A stretch of DNA of 64,000 nt. It comes from an uncultured Ruminococcus sp. Its GTDB lineage: Bacteria > Bacillota > Clostridia > Oscillospirales > Ruminococcaceae. The stretch is taken from NCBI GenBank assembly GCA_945868475.1, contig CAMBLM010000011.1:1-64000 (forward strand). Reading direction: 5' to 3'. The translations under genes were made by a program, and so were the position numbers. Below are positions 15,916-25,056 of this stretch, piece after piece. The notes below the pieces were generated by a model. It saw only the letters and a program-made list of their open reading frames with translations, was not told the DNA's origin and did no database searches. Numbering within the stretch: position 1 is the stretch's first letter; each line of letters begins with the position of its first letter.

Positions 15916-16770
15916 TCAGAGAGCCTGTTTTTTTATTGATGTGAGGGTAAAAAGGTTTACTATCGGGATAAGCGAGCCGATTATGTAAAGGGCAGTCTTG
16001 CCAGTGGTGTATTCTCCCGATCTTTTCATTCGGACTGCGGCACATATCGATATCACAGAGGCAGCTGTAAAAGCCATACCGAATCCGAAACTGCACATTA
16101 TCATTCCCAATATCTGCGGCAGACAAGCTATAACAGCCATTACAGCTGCCGTTGAAAGAATATATCCTGCCCCTGCGATCAGAAAAATAAATGTAAAAGG
16201 AACAAACAATGCTATAAATATCAGAAAACCGCATACTATGCACGCCGCAAAAGCCAGATCAAACAGCTCTGGGAGCTTTGGTATTATCTGCGCAAAATAT
16301 ACGATAAATCCTGCTATGAACAATAACGAGCATACAGCTATGATTATTCCCCATGTGGAAATGTAACCTGCACACTTTTTCTGATAATCCGATGCAAGAG
16401 AACCCGTAAGCTCCTTTGAATATTCGGACTGCTCCTCGGAAAGAGGGTATTTTATAATCTTTACCATTCCGACTATCACTGCGATCGCGCCGATAAGTCC
16501 GATAAACATCGGCAGAAAAATATCAGCCGCAGGCGTTATCAGCGACCTTATGCTTTCATATCCTGCCGTATCGTCTAAGTCTACGTCCGCAAATGCAGCG
16601 GAATATTTACTTTCAACAAGCTTTTCCTGAATAAAAGCGAATATGCCAAGTATAAGAAGTCCAAGCATAAACGCCGCCTTTGCCGCTTTCGGCATTGTTT
16701 TTCTGCCTTTCAGCGGAAAAATTACGGCAAGTGCAAAATAAACCACGGTGAAAATTATTGATAAAACCAT
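15916..16770 (-). CDS. Polytopic membrane protein between ecfA1 and ecfA2, unknown function
   Basis: 284 aa from the ATG at 16770, preferred because GGGGG lies about 8 nt upstream. An in-frame ATG at 16794, abutting the ecfA1 stop, would add 8 residues. About seven predicted membrane helices with Ala/Ile/Gly-rich sequence; the loop between helices 3 and 4 contains a charged EEQSEYSKE segment. I recognise no family. It might be an S-component-like or accessory subunit given its position in the ECF module, but S components are smaller (about 180-200 aa) and no ligand-binding signature is visible, so this is speculation. About 70 bp separate it from ecfA2. Confidence 0.7.
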   Translation of the reverse strand: MVLSIIFTVVYFALAVIFPLKGRKTMPKAAKAAFMLGLLILGIFAFIQEKLVESKYSAAFADVDLDDTAGYESIRSLITPAADIFLPMFIGLIGAIAVIVGMVKIIKYPLSEEQSEYSKELTGSLASDYQKKCAGYISTWGIIIAVCSLLFIAGFIVYFAQIIPKLPELFDLAFAACIVCGFLIFIALFVPFTFIFLIAGAGYILSTAAVMAVIACLPQILGMIMCSFGFGMAFTAASVISICAAVRMKRSGEYTTGKTALYIIGSLIPIVNLFTLTSIKKQAL

Positions 16771-16794
16771 ACCCTTTACCCCCAAAAATGTCAT

Positions 16795-17649
16795 TTACCT
16801 GTCAAGAAGTTTCATAAGCGCGTCAACACATTCGTCTACATTTATAATATGTGTATCGGACGGAAGCCCATCTTTGCCGAGCATATACATAAGCTCCGTT
16901 ACCTGAGGAACATCAAGTCCGAGCGATTTCATCTTTTCCACCTGCGAGAAAATGTCCTTCGGAACACCCTCTGTAACAATGTTTCCGCTGTCCATTACGA
17001 TTATTCGGTCAGCAAGAGCCGCTTCGTCCATATAGTGCGTGATGAGAACTATCGTTATGCCGAAATCCTTGTTCAGCTTTTTGATAGTTTTCATAACTTC
17101 CTTTCGTCCGTTCGGGTCGAGCATTGCAGTAGGCTCGTCCATTACGATGCAGTCAGGGCGCATCGCGATTATGCCTGCAATGGCAACTCGCTGCTTCTGA
17201 CCGCCGGAAAGCTGGCTCGGAGAATGATCTTTGTATTCATACATATTGACCGAGCGGAGAGCATCATCAACACGTTCACGCATTTCTTTTTGCGGAACGC
17301 CCATATTTTCAAGAGCGAAAGCGACATCTTCCTCAACAATGGTCGCAACGATCTGATTGTCCGGATTCTGAAAAACCATACCAATATGCTGGCGAATGTC
17401 AAAAAGCTTGCTTTCGTCCGATGTGTCTATCCCGTTTGAATAGACCTTGCCCTTGTTAGGAGTAAGGATAGCGTTGAAATGCTTTGCAATAGTCGATTTT
17501 CCCGAGCCGTTGTGTCCGAGAACAGCTACAAATTCGCCCTTTTTTATCGTCATTGAAACATCTTTGAGGATAAGAGCCGCTTCTTCGCCGCTTTCAGGGT
17601 CGGCAGGGTAGGAAAATTCAACATTTTCCGCAATAATTATATTTTCCAA
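16795..17649 (-). CDS. ecfA1: ECF transporter ATPase EcfA1
   Basis: 284 aa with a TTG start preceded by AAAGGAGG. Walker [11 protein letters not shown]-loop [20 protein letters not shown] (the EcfA1 form), signature [13 protein letters not shown] and Walker [14 protein letters not shown]. It pairs with EcfA2 to drive EcfT-bound importers. First of the ecf genes in the train, following the 65-aa membrane protein by 15 bp. Confidence 0.95.
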   Translation of the reverse strand: MENIIIAENVEFSYPADPESGEEAALILKDVSMTIKKGEFVAVLGHNGSGKSTIAKHFNAILTPNKGKVYSNGIDTSDESKLFDIRQHIGMVFQNPDNQIVATIVEEDVAFALENMGVPQKEMRERVDDALRSVNMYEYKDHSPSQLSGGQKQRVAIAGIIAMRPDCIVMDEPTAMLDPNGRKEVMKTIKKLNKDFGITIVLITHYMDEAALADRIIVMDSGNIVTEGVPKDIFSQVEKMKSLGLDVPQVTELMYMLGKDGLPSDTHIINVDECVDALMKLLDR

Positions 17650-17664
17650 GCTTTCGCCTCCTTT

Positions 17665-17862
17665 TTATGTGTTATAAAGCTGCCAAAAGCTGTAAGCCGA
17701 AACTATAAGCAGAAGTATCCCGACAACAATGTAGGTGATTTTGACAGCCTTGAATTCTTTACCCGTAAGGGGAGTACCCATTTTTGATGTAAAGGCCTTT
17801 CCCTTACCAATAATACCTGCAATAATGAAGTAAATTCCGCCTATAAGCGCAAGTATAGCCAT
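17665..17862 (-). CDS. Small two-TM membrane protein
   Basis: 65 aa. Two hydrophobic segments (about 3-20 and 42-60) flank a basic, hydrophilic turn containing GKGKAF and TGKEFKAVK. GGAGG precedes the ATG. Function unknown. It lies between the methyltransferase and ecfA1 genes with short spacers, so it is co-transcribed. Confidence 0.65.
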   Translation of the reverse strand: MAILALIGGIYFIIAGIIGKGKAFTSKMGTPLTGKEFKAVKITYIVVGILLLIVSAYSFWQLYNT

Positions 17863-17874
17863 TTTTGACCTCCG

Positions 17875-18741
17875 TTAGTCCTTTGTCCAGATAGCGGTCG
17901 AGCCACACGGTAGTGTGAAGCTGCTCTCCTTTACAGGCAAGCCGATCTCATCGGCGGAAACTTTTCCGCCGTATTTTGCTGCAACCGTTTCTCCGAGAAG
18001 ATATGCCATTACCGACGGTGAAAGTCCCGTTGTGTAGCTGTTCAGAAGGAAGAAAAGCGGATCATCGCTCAATACTCCCGTGCAGAGCTTGACGAGATCG
18101 TAAATGCAGTCCTCAAGCTTCCAGACTTCCTGATTTGGACCTCTGCCGTATGAGGGAGGGTCCATTATGACCGCATCGTATTTTCTTCCGCGCTTTATTT
18201 CACGGGCAACGAATTTTTCGCAGTCATCAACTATCCAGCGTATAGGCTTGTCGGAAAGTCCCGATGAAGCGGCGTTGTCCCTTGCCCATTGTACCATACC
18301 CTTTGAAGCGTCAACATGGCAAACGGAAGCACCTGCATTTGCGCAGGCAAGAGTTGCGCCTCCTGTATAAGCGAAAAGATTGAGAACGTTTATCGGACGT
18401 CCTGCATTTCTGATAAGCTCGGACATATAGTCCCAGTTCACAGCTTGCTCGGGGAAAAGTCCCGTGTGCTTGAATCCCGTCGGGCGAATGTTGAATTTTA
18501 AGTCGCCGTAGGAAATGAGCCAGCTATCGGGAATTTTTTTTGCGAAGTCCCAGCGTCCGCCGCCCTTTTCGGAACGGTGATAGTGACCGTGCGCGCTGTT
18601 CCAAAGCTGCGTTTTATGTCCCGTTTTCCATATTATCTGAGGGTCGGGGCGGATAAGAACGATGCTGCCCCATTTTTCAAGCTTTTCGGAATCGGAGCAG
18701 TCGATGAGCTGATAATCCTTCCAGTTTTCTGCTGTTCTCAT
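17875..18741 (-). CDS. Class I SAM-dependent methyltransferase, RlmI-like
   Basis: 288 aa. The SAM-binding motif LNLFAYTGGATLACANAGA and the motif IV DPPSYGRG are those of the RlmI/RlmK group of 23S rRNA methyltransferases; a CHVDASKGMV strand with the adenosine-binding Asp follows. The N-terminal PUA domain of RlmI appears missing; residues 1-110 form a shorter domain with a GGGRWDF segment. The likely target is rRNA, but the exact nucleotide cannot be read from sequence. It lies 26 bp downstream of glmM. Confidence 0.82.
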   Translation of the reverse strand: MRTAENWKDYQLIDCSDSEKLEKWGSIVLIRPDPQIIWKTGHKTQLWNSAHGHYHRSEKGGGRWDFAKKIPDSWLISYGDLKFNIRPTGFKHTGLFPEQAVNWDYMSELIRNAGRPINVLNLFAYTGGATLACANAGASVCHVDASKGMVQWARDNAASSGLSDKPIRWIVDDCEKFVAREIKRGRKYDAVIMDPPSYGRGPNQEVWKLEDCIYDLVKLCTGVLSDDPLFFLLNSYTTGLSPSVMAYLLGETVAAKYGGKVSADEIGLPVKESSFTLPCGSTAIWTKD

Positions 18742-18767
18742 ATTTTAAAAGTTCCTTTCGTGCGCAA

Positions 18768-20132
18768 TTATTCAGCCGAAGTGCAGCGTTCCTTTATCTT
18801 ATCGGCGATCTTTACAGCCATGTCGTTTATAACATCAAAATGCTTGCCCTCGATCATAACACGGATAAGCGGCTCTGTACCGCTCTCACGGACGAGGATA
18901 CGTCCCGTTGTGCCGAGAAGCTTCTGATTGACGGAGATTATCTCTTCGATCTCGGGATCGTTTTTCCACTTTTCTTTCCAGTCGTTTGTTATCTTGACAT
19001 TTATCATCACCTGCGGATAGCGTTCCATTATCTTTCCAAGCTCGGAAGCCTTGTGTTCGGAACGTTTCAGAACGGAAAGAAGCTGAACAGCCGTCAGCTG
19101 ACCGTCACCGGTTGTGGAGAAATCTCTGAAAATTATATGTCCCGACTGTTCACCGCCGAGGTTGTAGTCGTTCGCAAGCATCTGTTCGATGATGTATCTG
19201 TCGCCGACCTTGGTCGAAACGATGTTGATGTTGCTTGCCTTTGCAAAATGCGCAAAGCCAAGGTTCGTCATGATCGTAACTACAGCCGTGTTTTTCTTCA
19301 ATGTTCCCTTGTCGCGCATATCTCTTGCGAAGATGGCAATAAGCTTGTCGCCGTCAAGTATAGCTCCGTTTTCATCAACGGCAAGACAGCGGTCAGCATC
19401 ACCGTCAAAAGCAACACCGATCTGACATTTGTTTTCAATAACGAACTTCTGGAGCGGTTCAAGGAAAGTCGAGCCGCAGCGTTCGTTGATATTTGTACCT
19501 GTCGGTTTGTCGTTGAGCATAAGTACGGATGCGCCAAGTCCCGAGAAAAGCTTCTCTGCGGTAGTGCTTGCAGAACCGTTTGCGCAGTCGATAGCGACCC
19601 TTATTCCGCTGAGGTTGTGGTCAATGGTCTTCATAATGCTTCTTATGTAATCCCATTCAGCGTTTTTGTCATAGGAGATCCTTCCGATGTTCGCACCGCC
19701 CGTGATCTGTTCCTTTATCTTTTCGGGAGTGTCAAGGATAAGAGCTTCTATCTCTTCTTCAATGTCATCGGAAAGCTTGAAGCCCTTTCCCGAGAAAAGC
19801 TTTATGCCGTTGAATTCCATGCTGTTGTGCGATGCGGAGATCATAATTCCTGCATCGGCTTCTCTTTTCTGAACAAGATATGCAACAGCAGGTGTCGGAA
19901 CAACACCGAGGATAACAGCGTCCGCACCGATAGAGCAGATACCTGCCGCAAGTGCAGCTTCGAGAACATCGGAGGATATTCTCGTGTCCTTGCCGATAAG
20001 AATTTTTGCTTTTTTATGTGATTTCTGAGTAAGCACCATAGCAGCGGCTCTGCCGATCTGCATAGCCATTTCGCAGGTAAGTTCGGTTATAGCAACGCCT
20101 CTTGCTCCGTCTGTACCAAATAGTCTTCCCAT
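18768..20132 (-). CDS. glmM: Phosphoglucosamine mutase
   Basis: 454 aa, normal length. It interconverts glucosamine-6-phosphate and glucosamine-1-phosphate for UDP-GlcNAc and cell-wall synthesis. The active-site loop ISASHNS contains the phosphorylated Ser (about 101), the magnesium loop is DGDADRCLA, the sugar-binding loop is GGEQSGHI, and the C-terminal phosphate-binding loop is RESGTEPLIRVM. GGAGAG precedes ATG. Placed between ruvB and the methyltransferase gene in the long train. Confidence 0.96.
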   Translation of the reverse strand: MGRLFGTDGARGVAITELTCEMAMQIGRAAAMVLTQKSHKKAKILIGKDTRISSDVLEAALAAGICSIGADAVILGVVPTPAVAYLVQKREADAGIMISASHNSMEFNGIKLFSGKGFKLSDDIEEEIEALILDTPEKIKEQITGGANIGRISYDKNAEWDYIRSIMKTIDHNLSGIRVAIDCANGSASTTAEKLFSGLGASVLMLNDKPTGTNINERCGSTFLEPLQKFVIENKCQIGVAFDGDADRCLAVDENGAILDGDKLIAIFARDMRDKGTLKKNTAVVTIMTNLGFAHFAKASNINIVSTKVGDRYIIEQMLANDYNLGGEQSGHIIFRDFSTTGDGQLTAVQLLSVLKRSEHKASELGKIMERYPQVMINVKITNDWKEKWKNDPEIEEIISVNQKLLGTTGRILVRESGTEPLIRVMIEGKHFDVINDMAVKIADKIKERCTSAE

Positions 20133-20171
20133 AATTCTCTCCGATCCGCCGTTTTGCGGCTTAAAATTTAT

Positions 20172-21233
20172 TTAATCAAATCTAAGCTGATCGTCGTCAG
20201 CGTTCGCATCTCCCTTGTATTCATACCCGAGATGCTTGTAGGCAAGTGCAGTCGCACAGCGTCCGCGCGGTGTACGGGATAGGAAGCCGAGCTGCATAAG
20301 ATACGGCTCACATACATCTTCAAGCGTAACGGCTTCTTCACCGATAGCAGAAGCGAGCGTTTCCAACCCGACAGGACCGCCGCTGTAGCCTTTTATAATC
20401 ATATTCAGCATACGCTTATCCATATTATCAAGACCGAGAGAATCTACTTCAAGTCGGTCAAGTGCAATTTTTGCAATGTCCTCTGTGATCTTTCCGTCAC
20501 CAATGACCTCGGCGAAGTCACGCACTCGCTTTAAGAAGCGGTTCGCGATACGCGGAGTACCTCTCGAACGCCGTGCAAGCTCGGTAGCACCTGCCTTGTC
20601 GCAGGCAATGCCGAGAATTACAGCCGAACGCATGATAATGTCGGAAAGCTGTTCAACGCTGTAAAGCTCCAATCGCATTATAACGCCGAAACGGTCACGG
20701 AGCGGCGAGGTAAGCTGACCTGCTCGTGTTGTCGCACCGATGAGCGTGAATTTCGGCAAATCGATTCGCAGCGAACGTGCCGACGGACCTTTTCCTATGA
20801 TGATATCGAGCGCATAGTCTTCAAGCGCGGGATAAAGAACTTCCTCTATCGAGCGTGAAAGACGGTGTATCTCATCGATGAAAAGAACATCGTTTTCCTG
20901 CAAATTTGTGAGCAGTGCCGCAAGATCGCCCGGCTTTTCAATGGCAGGGCCGGAAGTAACTCGGATATTTACCCCCATTTCGTGTGCGATAATAGCCGAA
21001 AGTGTGGTCTTGCCCAGTCCCGGAGGGCCGTATAAAAGAACGTGGTCAAGCGGTTCGTTTCTCTTTTTGGCAGCTTCTATAAAAATTGAAAGATTTTCCT
21101 TTATCTTATCCTGTCCGATGTATTCCGAAAGGGTCTTCGGGCGGAGAGTGACTTCAAAATCTTCTGTTTCATTCTCTGTTTTTTTAGGAGAAACCATGCG
21201 TTCCTCAAAATTCATCTCGCTTGATTCAAGCAC
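20172..21233 (-). CDS. ruvB: Holliday junction branch migration helicase RuvB
   Basis: 353 aa with a GTG start behind AAGGAGG. Walker [14 protein letters not shown], Walker [10 protein letters not shown], sensor 1 GATTRAG, and RDRFG leading to the arginine finger. The winged-helix C-terminal domain ends with [10 protein letters not shown]. It forms the hexameric motor with RuvA. In this locus a phosphodiesterase gene separates ruvA from ruvB. Confidence 0.97.
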   Translation of the reverse strand: MLESSEMNFEERMVSPKKTENETEDFEVTLRPKTLSEYIGQDKIKENLSIFIEAAKKRNEPLDHVLLYGPPGLGKTTLSAIIAHEMGVNIRVTSGPAIEKPGDLAALLTNLQENDVLFIDEIHRLSRSIEEVLYPALEDYALDIIIGKGPSARSLRIDLPKFTLIGATTRAGQLTSPLRDRFGVIMRLELYSVEQLSDIIMRSAVILGIACDKAGATELARRSRGTPRIANRFLKRVRDFAEVIGDGKITEDIAKIALDRLEVDSLGLDNMDKRMLNMIIKGYSGGPVGLETLASAIGEEAVTLEDVCEPYLMQLGFLSRTPRGRCATALAYKHLGYEYKGDANADDDQLRFD

Positions 21234-21245
21234 GATCTTACCTCC

Positions 21246-22427
21246 TTAAATAAGTTTTTTCTGTTTGTATTCTTTGGTCTGTTTTGTCGCGGCAACGATG
21301 AGCGGAACGGTCATTTCCTGCTCGGTAAGACCGCCGTGGTTAGCCTTGTTCATAATTTTCGGTTTTGCATTCATCGTTCTGTAGCGAAGTCCGATGTCGG
21401 AAATAGCACAGGCAAAATAATCGCCGATAAAGTCGAGTGTTTTCTTGTGCGTTTTTCCGCTGCCGAGCAGCTTTTTGTCGAAAACCTCGCGCCTGCTCAG
21501 AAGCAGAAAATCCTGACCGAGCAGATTTGTGAAAGCTCTCTCAAAATCAGTCCGTCTGTCCGATTTTACGAAGAAAGACATCGCTCTGCTTTCAACAAAA
21601 GGCGGAAGAACAAGACATTCGTTAATCTCGGGTATACGGTCAATAAGTATCTCATCGGAAATATCTATCATTCCGTGGTCAGCGGTCACAATGAACAGTG
21701 TGTCTGTCACGGACTTGTATAAAGCTTCAAGCTTTCGGTTTATGTCAGCAAGCTTTTCCTTTGTTTCATCGGAGTAACAGCCCGTGCGGTGGGCGGTATC
21801 ATCGGGCGAACACCATTGAACGTATGTGAAAGTGTTCTGATTCGTGGCGCATATCTTTCCGATAAGCTCGCATACCGTGTCAAATTTGTCAGCCGTCTTG
21901 TGAATGTTTCCGTTCTCTGCGATCTTTACCTTCGACTGCGATATCGTGAAAGGCTGGACCTCGCCGATTATCGAGCTTGCAATAGACTGATATATCGTTT
22001 CATAAGGCATAATGAATTCAGCCGCACTCGAGATAGCCGCAGGCTGCTTTGTGTAGGTGTCAAGGTTCGTGAAAACATCTATCGTTCGGCAGAATTCCTT
22101 GAAGAAAAGCGACCAGCCGAGCCAAGCGTGTTCATTCGGGGAAACGCCCGTGTAAAAGCTCGTCATTGCCGAAGCGGTCGTGGACGGAAAAACCGATGAA
22201 AGCTTTGAAACACAGCTGCTCCTCAAAAATGAATTCGACGGAAGATCGTGTTCAAGCATATCATGACCCATTCCGTCAAGCACGATAAGGACAACGTTCT
22301 TGTAAAACTTAGACAAATGTTTGTCGAGCGCAGGAACGGTGGGATATTCATACGGCGCTCTGTAATAATTCATTATTGATGAAATAACGCTTATTATTGA
22401 TCTGCTGTAATCGGGATAACAAAGCAT
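21246..22427 (-). CDS. Alkaline phosphatase superfamily phosphodiesterase/nucleotide pyrophosphatase
   Basis: 393 aa. Metal- and substrate-binding motifs of the PF01663 family are visible: VLIVLDGMGHDM (first metal Asp), PSTTASAMTS (candidate Thr nucleophile), a DDTAH segment, TADHGMID and NHGGLT near the C terminus. No signal peptide is seen, so it is probably cytoplasmic. The substrate is unknown; relatives hydrolyse nucleotide pyrophosphates, phosphonates or phosphodiesters. It sits between ruvA (116 bp upstream) and ruvB (12 bp downstream), an unusual place. Confidence 0.85.
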   Translation of the reverse strand: MLCYPDYSRSIISVISSIMNYYRAPYEYPTVPALDKHLSKFYKNVVLIVLDGMGHDMLEHDLPSNSFLRSSCVSKLSSVFPSTTASAMTSFYTGVSPNEHAWLGWSLFFKEFCRTIDVFTNLDTYTKQPAAISSAAEFIMPYETIYQSIASSIIGEVQPFTISQSKVKIAENGNIHKTADKFDTVCELIGKICATNQNTFTYVQWCSPDDTAHRTGCYSDETKEKLADINRKLEALYKSVTDTLFIVTADHGMIDISDEILIDRIPEINECLVLPPFVESRAMSFFVKSDRRTDFERAFTNLLGQDFLLLSRREVFDKKLLGSGKTHKKTLDFIGDYFACAISDIGLRYRTMNAKPKIMNKANHGGLTEQEMTVPLIVAATKQTKEYKQKKLI

Positions 22428-22543
22428 AGCAAAACAGTTCCTTTTACATGGGGTTCTCTGAAAAATCTCTTGCGGTAAATTTTCTGTGACTTTGTGAATT
22501 ATATAAAGTATTATTATGTTTCGGTCTTTAGAGAACCTCAGAT

Positions 22544-23152
22544 TTACATTGACGCTGCGATCTTTTTCAGCGCATTCTTTATAAGATCTTCAACGGACAT
22601 CGATGGGTCAAGCTTGGCAATGACCGAAGCCGCCTCTGCCTGAGAGTATCCAAGCACAACGAGTGCGGAAATAGCCTCGCCCTGATTGCCGCCAGAGGAA
22701 ACAGCCGTGCTGATCTCGGAAATTCCCGTAACGCCCGATGTGAGCTGTTCGTTCGTGATCTTGTCTTTGAGTTCAAGTACAACTCTCTGTGCAAGCTTCG
22801 GGCCGACGCCCTTTGTCTTGGTGAAAGCCTTGTAATCGCCGGTTGCAACGTTGAGAGCGAAGTTCTCGGGAGTTGTATCGGAAAGTATCGCAAGCGCAGC
22901 CTTAGGGCCGACACCTGAAACGGAAAGCAGCATTTTGAAGCAGTTGAGTTCCTGCTGTGAAATGAAGCCGAAAAGCTCAACTGCGTCCTCGCGGACGTGC
23001 ATATATGTATAAAGAAAACATTCAGAGCCGTTTTCTCCAAGCTTTGAAAGCGTGGAGAGCGTAGTCCTGCAAGCATAGCCAACGCCGCCGCATTCAACAA
23101 CAGCAAGTGACTGTTCCTTGTGGATAAGCTTTCCTCTTACGCTGTATATCAT
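22544..23152 (-). CDS. ruvA: Holliday junction DNA helicase subunit RuvA
   Basis: 202 aa. N-terminal OB fold (MIYSVRGKL, then VECGGVGYAC), tandem helix-hairpin-helix motifs (LLSVSGVGPKAALAIL and KTKGVGPKLAQRVVLELK), a flexible linker and a C-terminal RuvB-binding helix domain (ALVVLGYSQAEA). Twelve base pairs follow the ruvC stop. Confidence 0.97.
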   Translation of the reverse strand: MIYSVRGKLIHKEQSLAVVECGGVGYACRTTLSTLSKLGENGSECFLYTYMHVREDAVELFGFISQQELNCFKMLLSVSGVGPKAALAILSDTTPENFALNVATGDYKAFTKTKGVGPKLAQRVVLELKDKITNEQLTSGVTGISEISTAVSSGGNQGEAISALVVLGYSQAEAASVIAKLDPSMSVEDLIKNALKKIAASM

Positions 23153-23164
23153 AGTGGATTCTCC

Positions 23165-23656
23165 TTAATATTTTGGAATTTTCACACCGCCGCTCGCGTG
23201 ACCATGGCATATCGCAATGGCGAGCGCATCAGCAGTATCGTCAGGCTTAGGAACGGATGCAAGGCCGAGTATTCGCCGTGTCATCTCCATGACCTGCGGT
23301 TTTTCGGCTCTGCCGTAGCCAACAACGGACTGTTTTACCTGCAAAGGTGTGTATTCATATATCGGTATTCCCATATTCGTCGCCGCAAGCAGCGTAACTC
23401 CTCTTGCCTGAGCAACGTCAATGCCTGTTTTTTGGTTCGTGTTGAAAAAAAGCTTTTCTATCGCCATTACTTCAGGCTTGAATGTGGAAAGAACCGTGTT
23501 CATATCATCATAAATAGTTTTTAACCGCATATTGAAGTCGGTCTTTGCCTCGGTCGTTATCGCACCAAAGTGAACGGGAGTGAATTTGTACCCGTCATAT
23601 TCAAGCACACCGAAGCCGACTATCGCATATCCCGGGTCGATACCGAGTATTCTCAT
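23165..23656 (-). CDS. ruvC: Crossover junction endodeoxyribonuclease RuvC
   Basis: 163 aa. Catalytic acids are recognisable: ILGIDPGYAIVGFG (Asp 7), AIEKLFFNTN (Glu), and the DDTADALAIA pair near the C terminus. It resolves Holliday junctions delivered by RuvAB. First gene of the train from 23.7 to 9.0 kb, behind a good sigma-A promoter. Confidence 0.97.
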   Translation of the reverse strand: MRILGIDPGYAIVGFGVLEYDGYKFTPVHFGAITTEAKTDFNMRLKTIYDDMNTVLSTFKPEVMAIEKLFFNTNQKTGIDVAQARGVTLLAATNMGIPIYEYTPLQVKQSVVGYGRAEKPQVMEMTRRILGLASVPKPDDTADALAIAICHGHASGGVKIPKY

Positions 23657-23721
23657 AAAAATATGTTCCTTTCGGCATTGTGGAAAACGTCAAAACCCGT
23701 ATTCCTGCAACATAACAATTT

Positions 23722-23750
23722 ATTATACCATATTCAAAGAAATTCTGCAA
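23722..23750 (-). promoter_or_regulatory. Sigma-A promoter of the ruvC-to-clpE train
   Basis: On the minus strand TTGCAG (23745-23750), 17-bp spacer and TATAAT (23722-23727), about 66 bp before ruvC. I saw no strong promoter between the genes that follow, though internal ones cannot be excluded. Confidence 0.82.
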
Positions 23751-23827
23751 CTGTTTTTGCAATTTTTTCTGCGTTTTGAGTGAATGTCGGGAAAATTTAT
23801 CTCTGCCTGCAAAAATGAAAATTTTGC

Positions 23828-23856
23828 TTGAATTTATATGAAATTTGTAGTATAAT
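23828..23856 (+). promoter_or_regulatory. Sigma-A promoter of pheA
   Basis: TTGAAT (23828-23833), 17-bp spacer, TATAAT (23851-23856). The leader before the ATG at 23890 is only about 27 nt, too short for a T-box or attenuator. Confidence 0.8.
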
Positions 23857-23889
23857 AAATACATTATATCATTTTTACAGAGGTATGCT

Positions 23890-25002
23890 ATGGATCTTTC
23901 AACTTTAAGAAACCGGATCGACGTGATAGACAGCGAAATTCTGAAGCTTTTTATTGAAAGAATGGACGTTTGCCGTCAGGTCGGTGAGTATAAGAAAACG
24001 CACGATCTACCCGTTATGCAGGGCGGCAGGGAACAGCAGATAATCGACAATATAAGGGCAAATTCTCCCGATGATCTCAAAGACGGCGCAGCTGTTTTGT
24101 TCCAGAATATTATGGATATCAGCAAGAGTATACAGAATATCGGAATGGCTGCGGATAAAAAGAGAGAATACAGCTCTTTCTCTGTTGAAAAAGCAGGAAA
24201 AATAGCCTGTCAGGGAACGGACGGCGCATATTCGGCTATTGCCTGCAAAAAGCTTTTCGGCGATAAACCGTCAGTGTTTTACCGCAGCTTTGAAGATGTT
24301 TTTGATGCGGTTGAAAGCGGTGAATGTGAATACGGACTTCTTCCTCTTGAAAATTCAACTATCGGTTCGATAACGGAAACCTACGAACTTATGGGCAGAA
24401 GGCAGTTTTTCATTAATTCGCTTGTCAGAGTCGAAATAACCCATTGCCTTGCCGCAAAAAAGGGAACAAAGCTATCCGAGGTTAAGAAAGTCTATTCAAA
24501 AAATGAAGCACTTTCCCAGTGTTCAAAATTTCTGAAAGACAGCGGATTTGAAACATACGATTTTGCAAATACGGCACTCTCGGCAGAGTTTGTGTCCAAC
24601 AGCAGTGAACCCATTGCTTGTATATGCTCGGAAAGTTGTGCAGAACTGCTCGGACTTGAAATTTTAAGCAGAAATATTGCTGACGCACAGCCAAACTATA
24701 CACGTTTTATCTGCTTCTCAAAAAATCTCACCGTGAACAGCGATTCGGATATCGTATCTGTTCTTCTTACCATACCGCATACAAAGGGCGCACTTAACCG
24801 TCTGCTCACCAAATTCTCCGTAAATGGCATCAACCTTACAAAGATAGAGAGTAAAAGCATTGCAGGAAGCGACTTTGAGTTTATGTTTTTCCTCGATTTT
24901 GTCGGAAACTGCCTTGATGCAAAGGTAACAGCTCTGCTTGATGATTTGAAAAAAGAGATGAGTTCGTTCCGCCTGCTCGGAAATTTCAGGGAAATGCTTT
25001 GA
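23890..25002 (+). CDS. pheA: Bifunctional chorismate mutase / prephenate dehydratase
   Basis: 370 aa. The AroQ-type chorismate mutase helix bundle occupies about residues 1-85 (RNRIDVIDSEILKLF, then RMDVCRQVGEYK). The prephenate dehydratase domain follows at about 95-270 (GTDGAYSAIACKK, PLENSTIGSI). An ACT domain covers about 275-365, with KGALNRLL and IESKS matching the GALN and ESR motifs that bind phenylalanine for feedback inhibition (the latter is ESK here). It makes phenylpyruvate from chorismate. ispD follows after 54 bp. Confidence 0.96.
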   Translation: MDLSTLRNRIDVIDSEILKLFIERMDVCRQVGEYKKTHDLPVMQGGREQQIIDNIRANSPDDLKDGAAVLFQNIMDISKSIQNIGMAADKKREYSSFSVEKAGKIACQGTDGAYSAIACKKLFGDKPSVFYRSFEDVFDAVESGECEYGLLPLENSTIGSITETYELMGRRQFFINSLVRVEITHCLAAKKGTKLSEVKKVYSKNEALSQCSKFLKDSGFETYDFANTALSAEFVSNSSEPIACICSESCAELLGLEILSRNIADAQPNYTRFICFSKNLTVNSDSDIVSVLLTIPHTKGALNRLLTKFSVNGINLTKIESKSIAGSDFEFMFFLDFVGNCLDAKVTALLDDLKKEMSSFRLLGNFREML

Positions 25003-25056
25003 TGCCCTGTTAAGTATACAACCTTTACATATACCCGAAAGGAATGGTCATATAAA

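Noticed and set aside
15878..16243. 121-codon minus-strand frame at the 3' end of the membrane protein gene
   Set aside because: It overlaps the longer polytopic frame and has no RBS; no sign that a frameshift joins them.
18840..20021. 393-codon plus-strand ORF
   Set aside because: Antisense to glmM, which has all catalytic motifs. The long frame is an effect of codon bias.
22452..22537. GGTTCTCT/AGAGAACC inverted repeat between ruvA and the phosphodiesterase gene
   Set aside because: Only 8 bp with about 70 bp between arms; too weak alone for an operator or element, so mentioned only within the phosphodiesterase finding.
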